NCBI GenBank assembly: GCA_009885795.1 | Contig: VFKA01000005.1 | Span: forward strand, 84,205-148,204 | Direction of reading: 5' to 3' | DNA from: Rhodospirillales bacterium | GTDB taxonomy: Bacteria > Pseudomonadota > Alphaproteobacteria > Dongiales > Dongiaceae | DNA: 64,000 nucleotides | In this document: in pieces, positions 50,841 through 60,488 of the stretch | How positions within the stretch are numbered: the first letter of the stretch is position 1 | Layout of the letters: the number at the start of each line of letters is the position of its first letter | Notes under the pieces: model-generated | Told to the model about the DNA's origin: nothing | What the model saw: the letters and a program-made list of their open reading frames with translations, nothing else | The model's database searches: none | Position numbers and translations under genes: made by a program

Positions 50841-51377
50841 TCACGTCCGGGCGCGTTCGGTCAGCCAGACCGCGAGGTCGGACCAGCCATAGGCGTATTC
50901 CCGGAGAGCCGCGCCCCAAAGCTGCTCGTCGCGCTCGACGCCGCGCTTGCCGCCCATCGCTTCATAGAAGAAGCGCGACGGATTGTCCGCCAGCACCCAG
51001 ATATGCGCGGAGCCGAACCCGGCGCCCGCCAGCGCCTCGAACGCCTGGGTCAGGAGCGCGCGCCCGACGCCTTGCTCCTGCCAATCGGTCAGGACATAGA
51101 GCGTATGAATTTCGCCGACATGGGCGCCAGCGGCGGCCGGCCCGAAGCTTGAAAAGCCGATGACGGTCCGCTCCGCCTCGGCCACGAGTACGCCATCGCG
51201 CTGGCCGCCGCGTTCGATTTGCCGGCGCCAATCCGACGCCTGGCGGTCCACCGAAAGCCCGATCATCACCCGGTCGGGCAGGATGCCGGGATAGGCGGCG
51301 CGCCAGGTATCGACATAGGCCTGGGCGATGCCGCGCGCGTCGGCCGGTTGCGCCTTGCGGACGCGCCAAGGGTTCAT
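50841..51377 (-). CDS. GNAT family N-acetyltransferase
   Basis: A 178-residue GNAT acetyltransferase. The acetyl-CoA-binding motif is [16 protein letters not shown] near residue 105, preceded by [14 protein letters not shown]-terminal [21 protein letters not shown] is typical. Substrate unknown. The ATG overlaps the rsmB stop (ATGA), so it is coupled to rsmB. Confidence 0.9.
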   Translation of the reverse strand: MNPWRVRKAQPADARGIAQAYVDTWRAAYPGILPDRVMIGLSVDRQASDWRRQIERGGQRDGVLVAEAERTVIGFSSFGPAAAGAHVGEIHTLYVLTDWQEQGVGRALLTQAFEALAGAGFGSAHIWVLADNPSRFFYEAMGGKRGVERDEQLWGAALREYAYGWSDLAVWLTERART

Positions 51378-52699
51378 GGCGCGCGCTCGAGCACGGCGGC
51401 GAAGAATCCATCCGTGCCATGCGTGGCCGGCGTCAGGAACAGAAACGGCCCGTCCATTGGACAACGACCGCCGCCGGGCGACCGGCCGATGCTCTCCGCC
51501 CAGATTTCGGCGATGGGGCGCAAGCGAATGTCCGGCTTGTCGGCAAGAAATGCGTTCACCTGGTCCTCGTTCTCCTTCGGGAGCAGCGAGCAGGTAGCGT
51601 AGACCAACCGGCCACCCTTGCGCACCAGCCGCCAGGCGCTGGCGAGGATACGCGCCTGCAACCGCGCCAGATCCTCCGGCTCGCCGGCGTCGAGACGCCA
51701 GCGCGCGTCCGGGTTGCGCCGCCAGGTTCCGGTGCCGCTGCACGGCGCATCGACCAGAACCCGGTCGAAGCTCCCTTCATGACGCTTGACCCAAGGATCG
51801 CGCTCGCTGCTAAGCGCCCGGCGCGTAACATTATGCGCGCCCGCGCGCCGCAACCGGACGCCGGCGCGATCGACCCGTCCAGCCAAAACGTCGCAGGCGA
51901 CGATCTGGCCCTTGTTCGCCATCGCCGCGGCGAGCGCCAGCGTCTTGCCCCCCGCGCCGGCGCAAAAATCGACGACGCGCTGACCCGACCGCGCATCGAC
52001 GAGCAGCGCCACCAGCTGCGAGCCCTCGTCCTGGACCTCGACCAGGCCATTTTTGAAGCTCGGCGTGGCGGCGAGGTTCGGCCGCCCCTCGACCCGCAGG
52101 CCGATGGGCGACAGCGGCGTAGGCTCCGCCACGATGCCGTCCGCCGCGAGTGCCGCGATCGCACTCAAGCGGTCGGTCTTCAGGACATTGACCCTGAGAT
52201 CGAGCGCCGCCTCGCGCATCAGCGCCGCCATCTCAGCGTCCAGCCGATCGCCGAAGACATCGGCGAGATCCCGGTCGAGCCAGGACGGATATTCGTGGTG
52301 GACCCATCGCGGTTGGTCTCGATGTTCGATCGCCTGCCCTTGCAACGCTGCCGCCAACGCGCGTTCGGCGTGCGCCAGCGGGGCCGGGCAATAGCGCCCC
52401 CCATCGAACACGCCGGCGATGCGCTCGGCCGGCCAGCCCTCGATCAGCGCCAGGGACGCTACGACCCGCGCCCGCTCGCGAGGAGTCTCGGCCGCGCCCG
52501 CGCGCTCGATCCACCAGTCGAGCGCCGCGCGGCGCCGCAACACGCCATAGAACCGGTCGATGATGGCGCGGCGGTCCTTGGCCCCGACATAGCGCCGCGC
52601 CCGAAAAAACGCCGCCACCGTGCGGTCGGCCGGCGAGCGTCCGGCATGGAGCGCGCCCAGCAGCTCGATCGTCGCCTCGATACGGGCGCCGGGCGTCAT
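51374..52699 (-). CDS. rsmB: 16S rRNA m5C967 methyltransferase RsmB-like
   Basis: A 441-residue RsmB/NOP2-type methyltransferase. The N-terminal NusB-like RNA-binding domain (about 1-130) is followed by the SAM domain: VDFCAGAGGKTLALAA near residue 245, VDAPCSGTGTWRRNPD with one catalytic cysteine near 315 and VYATCSLLPKENE with the other near 370. The conserved methyltransferase order is complete. It overlaps the GNAT gene downstream and is separated from guaB by palindromic repeats. Confidence 0.9.
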   Translation of the reverse strand: MTPGARIEATIELLGALHAGRSPADRTVAAFFRARRYVGAKDRRAIIDRFYGVLRRRAALDWWIERAGAAETPRERARVVASLALIEGWPAERIAGVFDGGRYCPAPLAHAERALAAALQGQAIEHRDQPRWVHHEYPSWLDRDLADVFGDRLDAEMAALMREAALDLRVNVLKTDRLSAIAALAADGIVAEPTPLSPIGLRVEGRPNLAATPSFKNGLVEVQDEGSQLVALLVDARSGQRVVDFCAGAGGKTLALAAAMANKGQIVACDVLAGRVDRAGVRLRRAGAHNVTRRALSSERDPWVKRHEGSFDRVLVDAPCSGTGTWRRNPDARWRLDAGEPEDLARLQARILASAWRLVRKGGRLVYATCSLLPKENEDQVNAFLADKPDIRLRPIAEIWAESIGRSPGGGRCPMDGPFLFLTPATHGTDGFFAAVLERAP

Positions 52700-52743
52700 G
52701 ACGACGGCGAACGCAGCGCTATCGCATTTGATGCAACCCGGCC

Positions 52744-52854
52744 CCTCATGGTTCGAGACGGCCGCTGGCGCGGCCTCCTCACCATGAGGCTCTTTCTGGG
52801 TTTCCTCACCCTGAGGAGCGCCCCGTTAGGGGCGCGTCTCGAAGGGCGAGGAAA
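52744..52854. repeat. CCTGAGGAGC/GTCTCGAAG palindromic repeats, two units
   Basis: Unit 52744-52789 runs from CCTCATGGTTCGAGACGGCC to GGCCTCCTCACCATGAGG. Unit 52801-52854 runs from TTTCCTCACCCTGAGGAGCG to CGTCTCGAAGGGCGAGGAAA. They occupy most of the 210-base gap between guaB and rsmB. Confidence 0.85.
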
Positions 52855-52909
52855 CCTGTGACGCTCGAACGAGATTGTCCCGACAGGGAACGGCTCCTCG
52901 ACGCCCCGC

Positions 52910-54412
<1,503 letters not shown>

Positions 54413-54542
54413 TCATCATAAGAGACCGATCCGGCAAAGCCAAGGGAAAAGCCGCCATGAACTCGATGCCTTGATCTCGATCAACGCCGCTTGCGCCGCG
54501 TTGTGCCGGATTGTCCTTGGGAATTGAGGAGCATGCTCGATC

Positions 54543-54992
54543 ATGAAGAAAATCGTCACCTGGATTCTCGTCGCCGACGGCAAGCGCGCCCGAATCCTCC
54601 ACAATGACGGCCGGGGGCGCGGGCTCGCGGCGGTCCCTGGGGCCGAGCGTTCCATCGAATTGAAGCCCAGCCGCGACATGGGCAGCGACCGGCCGGGACG
54701 CACGCATGAAAGCGCCACCAGCGGCCGCCACGCCATCGAGCCCCGCGTCGACTGGCACCGGTTCGAGAAGACCAAGTTCGCCCAAAGCATGGCGAAGCTG
54801 TTGGACGAGGCCGGCGCCCGTGGCAACTTCGATCGCCTGGTTCTGGTTGCCCCGCCGCGCACGCTTGGCGATCTCCGCGCGGCGCTCGCCGAAACCACGC
54901 GCGCGCGCGTGATCGCCGAAATCCACAAGGATCTGACACACGAATCGATCGGCGCGCTGACCGAGCACCTGGGCGAGACGCTAACCCTTTAG
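54543..54992 (+). CDS. Host attachment family protein (PF10116 type)
   Basis: A 149-residue protein of the family named for an Agrobacterium protein required for attachment to host cells. It has the N-terminal TWILVADGKRARIL, a middle SGRHAIEPRVDWHRFEKTKFAQSMA (hallmark RHAIEPRVDWHR) and FDRLVLVAPPRTLGDLRAAL. The fold resembles the release factor eRF1 domain 2 family; the biochemical role is unclear. Its 3' end overlaps the convergent rlmE gene by 12 bases. Confidence 0.85.
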   Translation: MKKIVTWILVADGKRARILHNDGRGRGLAAVPGAERSIELKPSRDMGSDRPGRTHESATSGRHAIEPRVDWHRFEKTKFAQSMAKLLDEAGARGNFDRLVLVAPPRTLGDLRAALAETTRARVIAEIHKDLTHESIGALTEHLGETLTL

Positions 54993-55661
54993 CGGACCGC
55001 GGAAGCCGGTCGCCACCAGATAAGCCTCGGATGATTCGGACCGGCTGGCCGGCGGCTTCACCCAGCGCACGGTCGTGAAGTCGCGTTTGATCGCGGCCAG
55101 CAGCTCGCCCTCGTCCCGCCCGCGAAAGAGCTTCACCAGGAACGCCCCTCCCGGGCGGAGCAGTTCCACCGCCAGCGCGGCGGCCGCTTCCGCCAGCGCC
55201 AGCGTGCGCAGGTGATCGGTCGAGGCATGGCCGGTTGCCGGCGCCGCCATGTCGCTGAGGACCAAATCCGCCGGCCCGCCCAGCGCCGCCACGATCGCGG
55301 CGGCCACATCCGCGGATTCGACGTCGTGGTGGAGCAGTATCGCACCGGGAATCGAATCCATGGGCAACAGGTCGACCGCGACGACACGGCCATTGCCGGA
55401 CGAGGCGGCTCTCGTCCGTTGGACGGCTATCTGCGTCCAGCCGCCGGGCGCGGCGCCGAGATCGACGATTCGGGCGCCCGGCTTCAACAGATGCAGCCGG
55501 TCGTCGAGCTCCACGAGCTTGAAGGCGGCGCGCGAGCGGTATCCCTGCCTACGCGCCTCGGCGACGTAGGGGTCGCGGCGCTGGCGCTCCAGCCAGCGCA
55601 CCGACGAGGGCGTGCGGCCCTCGGCCCTCACTCTTTGCTCGCGCCCGCGGGTCTTGGTCAT
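54981..55661 (-). CDS. rlmE: 23S rRNA 2'-O-ribose U2552 methyltransferase
   Basis: A 226-residue RlmE/FtsJ (RrmJ). It has SAM motif VDLGAAPGGWTQIA near residue 66 and the K-D-K-E catalytic set recognisable in RSRAAFKLVELD, VLSDMAAPATGH, FLVKLFRGRDEGE and SESSEAYLV. A basic N-terminal extension (about 20 residues) is longer than in E. coli. The ATG at 55661 overlaps the stop of the ppx-like gene (ATGA). Confidence 0.95.
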   Translation of the reverse strand: MTKTRGREQRVRAEGRTPSSVRWLERQRRDPYVAEARRQGYRSRAAFKLVELDDRLHLLKPGARIVDLGAAPGGWTQIAVQRTRAASSGNGRVVAVDLLPMDSIPGAILLHHDVESADVAAAIVAALGGPADLVLSDMAAPATGHASTDHLRTLALAEAAAALAVELLRPGGAFLVKLFRGRDEGELLAAIKRDFTTVRWVKPPASRSESSEAYLVATGFRGPLKG

Positions 55662-56692
55662 TGCGGCGGCGTAAAGCCGGTCTCCCGGCGGGTGACCTCC
55701 AGGAGCCCGTTCAAGATGCCTTCGCGCACGCCCCGGTCGGCCACGCGTACGCGCCCGCAGGGCCACAGTTCGCAGATCGCCTCCAGGATGGCGCAGCCCG
55801 CCACGACAAGGTCGGCGCGCTCGGAGCCGATGCAGGCAAGCGCCGCGCGCTCATCGAAATCCATCGCCGCGAGCGACCGGCTGACGCGGCGGATATCGTC
55901 GAAGTCGAGATAGGATCCGTCCACCACCGAGCGGTCGTAGCGCGCGAGGTTCATGTGGACGCCGGCAAGCGTCGTCACCGTGCCGGAGGTGCCGAGCATC
56001 TGCGGCGCCGCGTCCGCGGTCCAACGATGCAAGGCCGCGAAGGGCGCCATCCGTTCGCGCACCGCCGCCACCATCGCCGCGTAGTCGGCCTCTTCGATAC
56101 GCCCGCTGCCGTAGCGCTCGGACAGCGGCACGACTCCAAGCGGCACCGACAGCCAGCCCACCATCGTCGGCGATGTACCTTGCGCCACCTCGAGCCAGCC
56201 GAGCTCGGTGCTGCCGCCGCCGATATCGAACACCAACGCCCGCTTCCGCGCGCGATCGAGCAGCGGCCAGCAGCCGGCAAAGGCGAGCTCGGCTTCCTCT
56301 TGCGTGGAAATGATCTCGATCTCGATTCCGGTCTCGTCGCGGACGCGGGCGAGGAACGCCGCGCAGTTCCGGGCCTGCCGGCAGGCCTCGGTCGCGACGT
56401 AGCGGGCGTGGGAAACCTGGCGCCGGCGCATCTTCGCGGCGCAGACGCGAAGGGCCTCCACCGTGCGCTCCATCGCCGCCTCCGACAGGCACGAACTGGC
56501 GCTCAAGCCCTCGCCCAGCCTGACGATGCGCGAGAAGGCGTCGATGACGCGAAAGCCGTTCCCTTCCGGCCGCGCCACCAGAAGCCGGCAATTGTTGGTG
56601 CCGAGGTCGAGCGCCGCCAGGACCGGCCCGGCGTCTTCGCGATCGCGGCCGCCGCCTCTCCACCGCGCCGCCGCCGATCCATCCATTGCCAT
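55658..56692 (-). CDS. Ppx/GppA family phosphatase
   Basis: A 344-residue exopolyphosphatase/guanosine pentaphosphate phosphatase-family protein. It has ALDLGTNNCRLLVA (phosphate 1 loop) near residue 27, ATEACRQARN, and FDIGGGSTELGW (phosphate 2 loop) near 146, then GTSGTVTTLAG near 234. It lacks the long C-terminal HD domain of E. coli Ppx, as do many alphaproteobacterial members located before rlmE. It could hydrolyse polyphosphate or pppGpp. The start at 56692 may be one or two codons too long. Confidence 0.9.
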   Translation of the reverse strand: MAMDGSAAARWRGGGRDREDAGPVLAALDLGTNNCRLLVARPEGNGFRVIDAFSRIVRLGEGLSASSCLSEAAMERTVEALRVCAAKMRRRQVSHARYVATEACRQARNCAAFLARVRDETGIEIEIISTQEEAELAFAGCWPLLDRARKRALVFDIGGGSTELGWLEVAQGTSPTMVGWLSVPLGVVPLSERYGSGRIEEADYAAMVAAVRERMAPFAALHRWTADAAPQMLGTSGTVTTLAGVHMNLARYDRSVVDGSYLDFDDIRRVSRSLAAMDFDERAALACIGSERADLVVAGCAILEAICELWPCGRVRVADRGVREGILNGLLEVTRRETGFTPPQ

Positions 56693-56777
56693 GCCCGCCG
56701 CCCGATCCGTCCTTGTCGGTCAATAGAGCATTTGTCCCGGCGCGGCAACGCCGGGGGCCAGGCCCGCCTTAACCGCA

Positions 56778-56806
56778 TTGCAAGCTTGGCCGGGGTTAAC
56801 TAGATT
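56778..56806 (+). promoter_or_regulatory. Candidate promoter of tRNA-Gln
   Basis: TTGCAA at 56778-56783 and TAGATT at 56801-56806 are 17 bases apart, ending 16 bases before the mature tRNA 5' end. It lies in the gap between the divergent ppx-like gene and the tRNA. Confidence 0.5.
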
Positions 56807-56822
56807 TCGGCCTTCCGGCCGT

Positions 56823-56896
56823 TGGGGGATCGTCTAGCGGTAGGACAGCGGACTCTGACTCCGCTAACCGTGGTTCGAATCCACGTCCCCCAACCA
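56823..56896 (+). tRNA. tRNA-Gln (anticodon CTG)
   Basis: A 74-base cloverleaf: acceptor TGGGGGA pairs with TCCCCCA, anticodon arm GCGGA-CTCTGAC-TCCGC has anticodon CTG at 56855-56857 (reads CAG), T-arm is CGTGG-TTCGAAT-CCACG, and the 3' CCA (56894-56896) is encoded. The U1-A72 pair is typical of bacterial tRNA-Gln. It is isolated, with its own candidate promoter. Confidence 0.97.
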
Positions 56897-56907
56897 AACT
56901 CGCCGCG

Positions 56908-57567
56908 CTACTTCGGCTGCGCCACGATCCGCAAGTAAGGCTTGAGTGTCTTCCAGCCGCCCGGATACTTCTTCTTCGCGTCCTCGTCGGAGACCGAGGG
57001 CGGAATGATGACGTTGTCGCCCGGCCGCCAATTCACTGGCGTCGCCACCGTATGCTTGCTGGTGAGCTGGCAGGAATCGAGCAGGCGCAGGACTTCATCG
57101 AAATTGCGCCCCGTGCTCATCGGATAAACGAGCATCGCCTTCACCTTCTTGTCCGGCCCGATGACGAAGACCGAGCGCACGGTGGCATTGTCGGCCGGCG
57201 TGCGTCCTTCCGAGGAATTTCCGGCGCTGGCCGGCAGCATGTCGTAGAGCTTCGCCACCTTGAGTTCGGGATCCCCGATCATCGGATAGTTGACGGCATG
57301 ACCTTGCGTTTCCTCGATGTCCTTCGACCACTTCTTGTGGTTGGCGACCGGATCGACGCTCAAGCCGATGATCTTGGTATTGCGCTTGTCGAATTCCGGC
57401 TTCAGCTTGGCCATGTAGCCAAGTTCCGTGGTGCAAACCGGCGTGAAGTCCTTGGGGTGCGAGAAGAGGATCGTCCAACCGCCGCCGATCCAGTCGTGGA
57501 ACGTGATCGTCCCGTCGGTCGTCTCGGCGGTGAAGTTCGGGGCTTCGTCATTGATGCGTAGCGACAT
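56908..57567 (-). CDS. 1-Cys peroxiredoxin (Prx6/AhpC1 family)
   Basis: A 219-residue peroxiredoxin. The peroxidatic cysteine is in SHPKDFTPVCTTELG near residue 45. The overall length and the long C-terminal domain (NWRPGDNVIIPPSVSDEDA, GGWKTLKPYLRIV) fit the 1-Cys Prx6 subfamily, which reduces peroxides with external thiols. A second cysteine (LLDSCQL near 170) is not in the usual resolving position. ATG 57567 gives MSLRINDEAPNF. It stands alone, with eleven bases to the tRNA 3' end. Confidence 0.95.
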   Translation of the reverse strand: MSLRINDEAPNFTAETTDGTITFHDWIGGGWTILFSHPKDFTPVCTTELGYMAKLKPEFDKRNTKIIGLSVDPVANHKKWSKDIEETQGHAVNYPMIGDPELKVAKLYDMLPASAGNSSEGRTPADNATVRSVFVIGPDKKVKAMLVYPMSTGRNFDEVLRLLDSCQLTSKHTVATPVNWRPGDNVIIPPSVSDEDAKKKYPGGWKTLKPYLRIVAQPK

Positions 57568-57643
57568 CGTGCCATCTCTCCGTCTGTTGGCGGCCGCGGA
57601 AGGCCGAATACTAGCGAACCTGGAGCGCGCAAGATAGGCCCTG

Positions 57644-58249
57644 TCAACGACCGAAGGCCCGCCACGCCTCCCAGATGCGGGTGGCCGTCGTGAGCCAACA
57701 CAGGGCCGAGAAGGCATAGGCCAGCGCCGGAAACCCCGCCGGCCACAGGCAGGCGAGAACGAAGAACGCGATCGTCTCCGTGCCCTCGGTCAGCCCGCCC
57801 AGATAGTAGAACGACTTGGCGGCCCGCTTCGAAGCCGTCACGCCGCGCTTGGCGGCAAGAATGGCGAAGGCAAGGAACGTGCTGCCGGTGCCCACGAAGG
57901 CGAACAGCAGGCATGAAGCCGCCGGCGCGAAATCCGGCTCGGCGAGCGCGAAGCCGAACGGCACGGCGGCGTAAAACAGGAAATCGCCCACGATGTCGAG
58001 ATAGGCGCCGAAATCGCTGGGCTCTTGCGCCCGCGCCACCGCCCCATCGAGCCCATCGGCCAGGCGGCTTGCCAAGATCGCGGCCAGCGCCGCCCCATAG
58101 GCCCCGCTTGCCAGAAGTGCTACCGCCGCCGCGCTCGCGGCCCAACCGGCTAGGGTCACTCCGTTGGCGGTAACGCCAAGAGCCGCCAGCCCGCGCCCCG
58201 CCCGATCGAGCGGCGGGGCCAGGAAGGCCAGCAGCGGGGCGTCGAGCAT
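57644..58249 (-). CDS. CDP-alcohol phosphatidyltransferase family protein
   Basis: A 201-residue membrane protein with about five helices and the family motif in LADGLDGAVARAQEPSDFGAYLDIVGD (D-x2-DG-x2-AR-x8-G-x3-D-x3-D; residues about 63-90). It would join a CDP-activated lipid to an alcohol acceptor, making a phospholipid head group. The acceptor is unknown. It is placed 12 bases after pssA, forming psd-pssA-transferase. Confidence 0.88.
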   Translation of the reverse strand: MLDAPLLAFLAPPLDRAGRGLAALGVTANGVTLAGWAASAAAVALLASGAYGAALAAILASRLADGLDGAVARAQEPSDFGAYLDIVGDFLFYAAVPFGFALAEPDFAPAASCLLFAFVGTGSTFLAFAILAAKRGVTASKRAAKSFYYLGGLTEGTETIAFFVLACLWPAGFPALAYAFSALCWLTTATRIWEAWRAFGR

Positions 58250-58261
58250 TGCGACCGGCGA

Positions 58262-59065
58262 TCAGGCGACCGGCGTTCCGCCCGGCTCTTCGACGTCGTC
58301 CAGCACGAGTACCTGGCCGCGGCGCTCGAGCCGCCGATGGCTCGTATAGCTGTATGGGAGCGAAGCAATATACAGGAGCCCGATGCCGATCATGGTCATC
58401 CAGATCATGGTGACGGCAAGACCGGCCAGAACGGCGACGCCAATCAGCGTCGGCAGCACGTGTTGCGCCGGGACCCTGACGCCTTTCAGCGAGAAGGTCG
58501 GAAGCCGGCTGACCATGAGGCATGCCACGACGACCAGGCACGCGCCCACCACGATCGGGCGATCGAACCAACCGGGGCCGAATTCGAACGTCGCGAACGC
58601 CGGCATCAGCGCCAGCCCGGCGGCGCCCGGCGCCGGAACGCCGACGAAATACCGCCCGCGCCACGCCGGCAGATCGGCGTTCTCGGTGCGAGTGTTGAAG
58701 CGCGCCAGCCGCAGCGCGCAGCAAACGGCGTAGAGAAGCGCCACCGCCCAGCCGAGCCCGCCCGCCTGATGCAAGGTCCAATGATAGAGCAGCACCGCGG
58801 GTGCGACGCCGAAGCTGAGGAAATCCGATAGCGAATCGAGCTCGGCGCCGAACCGGCTGGCGCCATGAAGCAGACGCGCGACACGGCCGTCGAGGCCATC
58901 GAGAACGCCGGCCACGATGATCGCGCCCACCGCCGCCTCCCATTGCTCGTGCAAGGCGAAGCGGATGCTGGTGAGCCCGGCGCACAGCGCCATGACCGTC
59001 AGCATATTGGGGATGAGCCGCGTCAGCGATTGGTCCCGCAGGCGGCCGCCGTGTCTGATTTGCAT
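58262..59065 (-). CDS. pssA: CDP-diacylglycerol-serine O-phosphatidyltransferase
   Basis: A 267-residue membrane PssA with about seven helices. It has the CDP-alcohol motif VLDGLDGRVARLLHGASRFGAELDSLSD (key acidic residues near 55-80) and the serine-transferase hallmark LYAVCCALRLARFNT near 115. The subclass II type is usual in alphaproteobacteria. It directly abuts psd: the psd stop ends where the pssA ATG begins. PssA makes phosphatidylserine and Psd converts it to phosphatidylethanolamine. Confidence 0.95.
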   Translation of the reverse strand: MQIRHGGRLRDQSLTRLIPNMLTVMALCAGLTSIRFALHEQWEAAVGAIIVAGVLDGLDGRVARLLHGASRFGAELDSLSDFLSFGVAPAVLLYHWTLHQAGGLGWAVALLYAVCCALRLARFNTRTENADLPAWRGRYFVGVPAPGAAGLALMPAFATFEFGPGWFDRPIVVGACLVVVACLMVSRLPTFSLKGVRVPAQHVLPTLIGVAVLAGLAVTMIWMTMIGIGLLYIASLPYSYTSHRRLERRGQVLVLDDVEEPGGTPVA

Positions 59066-59758
59066 CTAGCGTATCTCCACGACCCGGGCCGGTTCGACGC
59101 CATCAAGATCGGCGATTACGGTTTCGCCGGCAACTGCTTTCTGCCCGACGCCCACCAGGGGGGTGACGCCCGGCGGCAGATAGACATCGACCCGGCTGCC
59201 GAAGCGGATGAGGCCGAAGCGCTCGCCGGTGTCGACCGCCTCGCCCACCGCGAGGTCGCAGCGGATGCGCCGGGCGATGAACCCCGCGATCTGCGCGAGG
59301 GCCAGCGAGCGGCCGTCGGCCATGTCGAGGCGGATCGACTGGCGCTCGTTGTCGGCGCTTGCCTTGTCGTTGGCCGCGTTCAGGAACTTTCCCGGCCGGT
59401 ATGAGAGCGCGCCCACGGTGCCCTCGATCGGAATGCGGTTCACATGCACGTTGAAGACATTGAGAAAGATGCTGATTCGGGTCAAAGGGGCCGGATCCAT
59501 GCCGAGCTCCGGGGGCGGCGGCACGGCGGCGATGGCCTGGACCAGGCCGTCGGCCGGGCTCACCACGAGCCCGCCGCGCGCCGGAACCGCCCGCGGCGGA
59601 TCGCGAAAGAAGTAGGCGCACCAGAGCGCAAGCGCTAACCCCGCCGCCCCCAACGTCGGGTCGATGACCCAAAGGAAGAGCGCGCCCGCGGCAAAGGCCG
59701 CGACGAACCGCCAGCCGTCGCGATGGATGGGCACCAGGAAGCCGTCAAGCATGCTCAT
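59066..59758 (-). CDS. psd: Phosphatidylserine decarboxylase proenzyme
   Basis: A 230-residue short-form (archaeal/alphaproteobacterial type) Psd. N-terminal hydrophobic helices (about 17-50) precede the catalytic domain: [13 protein letters not shown] near 65, [19 protein letters not shown] near 95, and the self-cleavage site in [14 protein letters not shown] near 190 where the Ser becomes the pyruvoyl group. It forms an operon with pssA. The upstream 70 bases are AT-rich and separate it from the divergent hypothetical gene. Confidence 0.95.
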   Translation of the reverse strand: MSMLDGFLVPIHRDGWRFVAAFAAGALFLWVIDPTLGAAGLALALWCAYFFRDPPRAVPARGGLVVSPADGLVQAIAAVPPPPELGMDPAPLTRISIFLNVFNVHVNRIPIEGTVGALSYRPGKFLNAANDKASADNERQSIRLDMADGRSLALAQIAGFIARRIRCDLAVGEAVDTGERFGLIRFGSRVDVYLPPGVTPLVGVGQKAVAGETVIADLDGVEPARVVEIR

Positions 59759-59831
59759 GGAGATGATTTACGCGTCGTTAAGCCGATCCAGTCAAGATGC
59801 ATCGATAAACAAAGATTCGGGTAACGCTCCA

Positions 59832-60338
59832 ATGTCCTTGGTCCTCGACGCCATGCGCGACCATCCCTTGCCGATCGAGGTGAACTCGCTTGCCGCCGAC
59901 GCGGACGGCACGCTCAGGTTCGTCAACCCCATGGGGCGCCCGATCGCGTTTGAATTCAAGTTCCTGGGCGCCGACTTTGCCGGCTGCGTCAAGGCCTCGG
60001 CCGGCGGCCCGGTTCTCGGCATCGCCGGCCGGCTTCGGCCGATGCCCTATTCGGTCGAATCGGCGGTCGCGCGCCGCAACGCCTTCGCCATTCTTTTCGG
60101 CAGCGCCATGAGCAAGCATACGCGGCTTTGCATGTCGACGGACCGGCGCATCGTCGCCATCGGCGACATCGCGGTGGAGGCGCCGCTGACCCCCAAGCGC
60201 CTCGCGGCCGCCGCCATCCGCCTCGCGCTCGAACTCGAACCCTATGTCAGGTTGCTTGGCGACCACGCCGACCCGAGGCCGGTCACCGGCACGAGAAAGC
60301 CCTTTCGGATTTCCACGGCGGCCAATCCGAGGCGTTGA
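59832..60338 (+). CDS. Hypothetical protein
   Basis: A 168-residue soluble protein without signal or membrane segments. It begins MSLVLDAMRDHPLPIEVNSL and has beta-rich stretches (FVNPMGRPIAFEFKFLGADF; GIAGRLRPMPYSVESA) and a helix near the C-terminus (RLAAAAIRLALELEPYV). The family is not recognised. Codon use and GC match the core genome. It is divergent from psd; the 60339-60488 gap after it holds no further gene. Confidence 0.7.
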   Translation: MSLVLDAMRDHPLPIEVNSLAADADGTLRFVNPMGRPIAFEFKFLGADFAGCVKASAGGPVLGIAGRLRPMPYSVESAVARRNAFAILFGSAMSKHTRLCMSTDRRIVAIGDIAVEAPLTPKRLAAAAIRLALELEPYVRLLGDHADPRPVTGTRKPFRISTAANPRR

Positions 60339-60488
60339 AGCCACCTTACGGCCGCCCGATCCATGGTGCCGCCGCCCACGACAGCGATCCACTTGAACAA
60401 TCAGCGTTTTGAAGACTTTAACTATTGTTCTTCACCTTGTATGATGGGTGAGTCGGGCGCTTAGACGCCAATCGCGCAAGGTCGAGAC

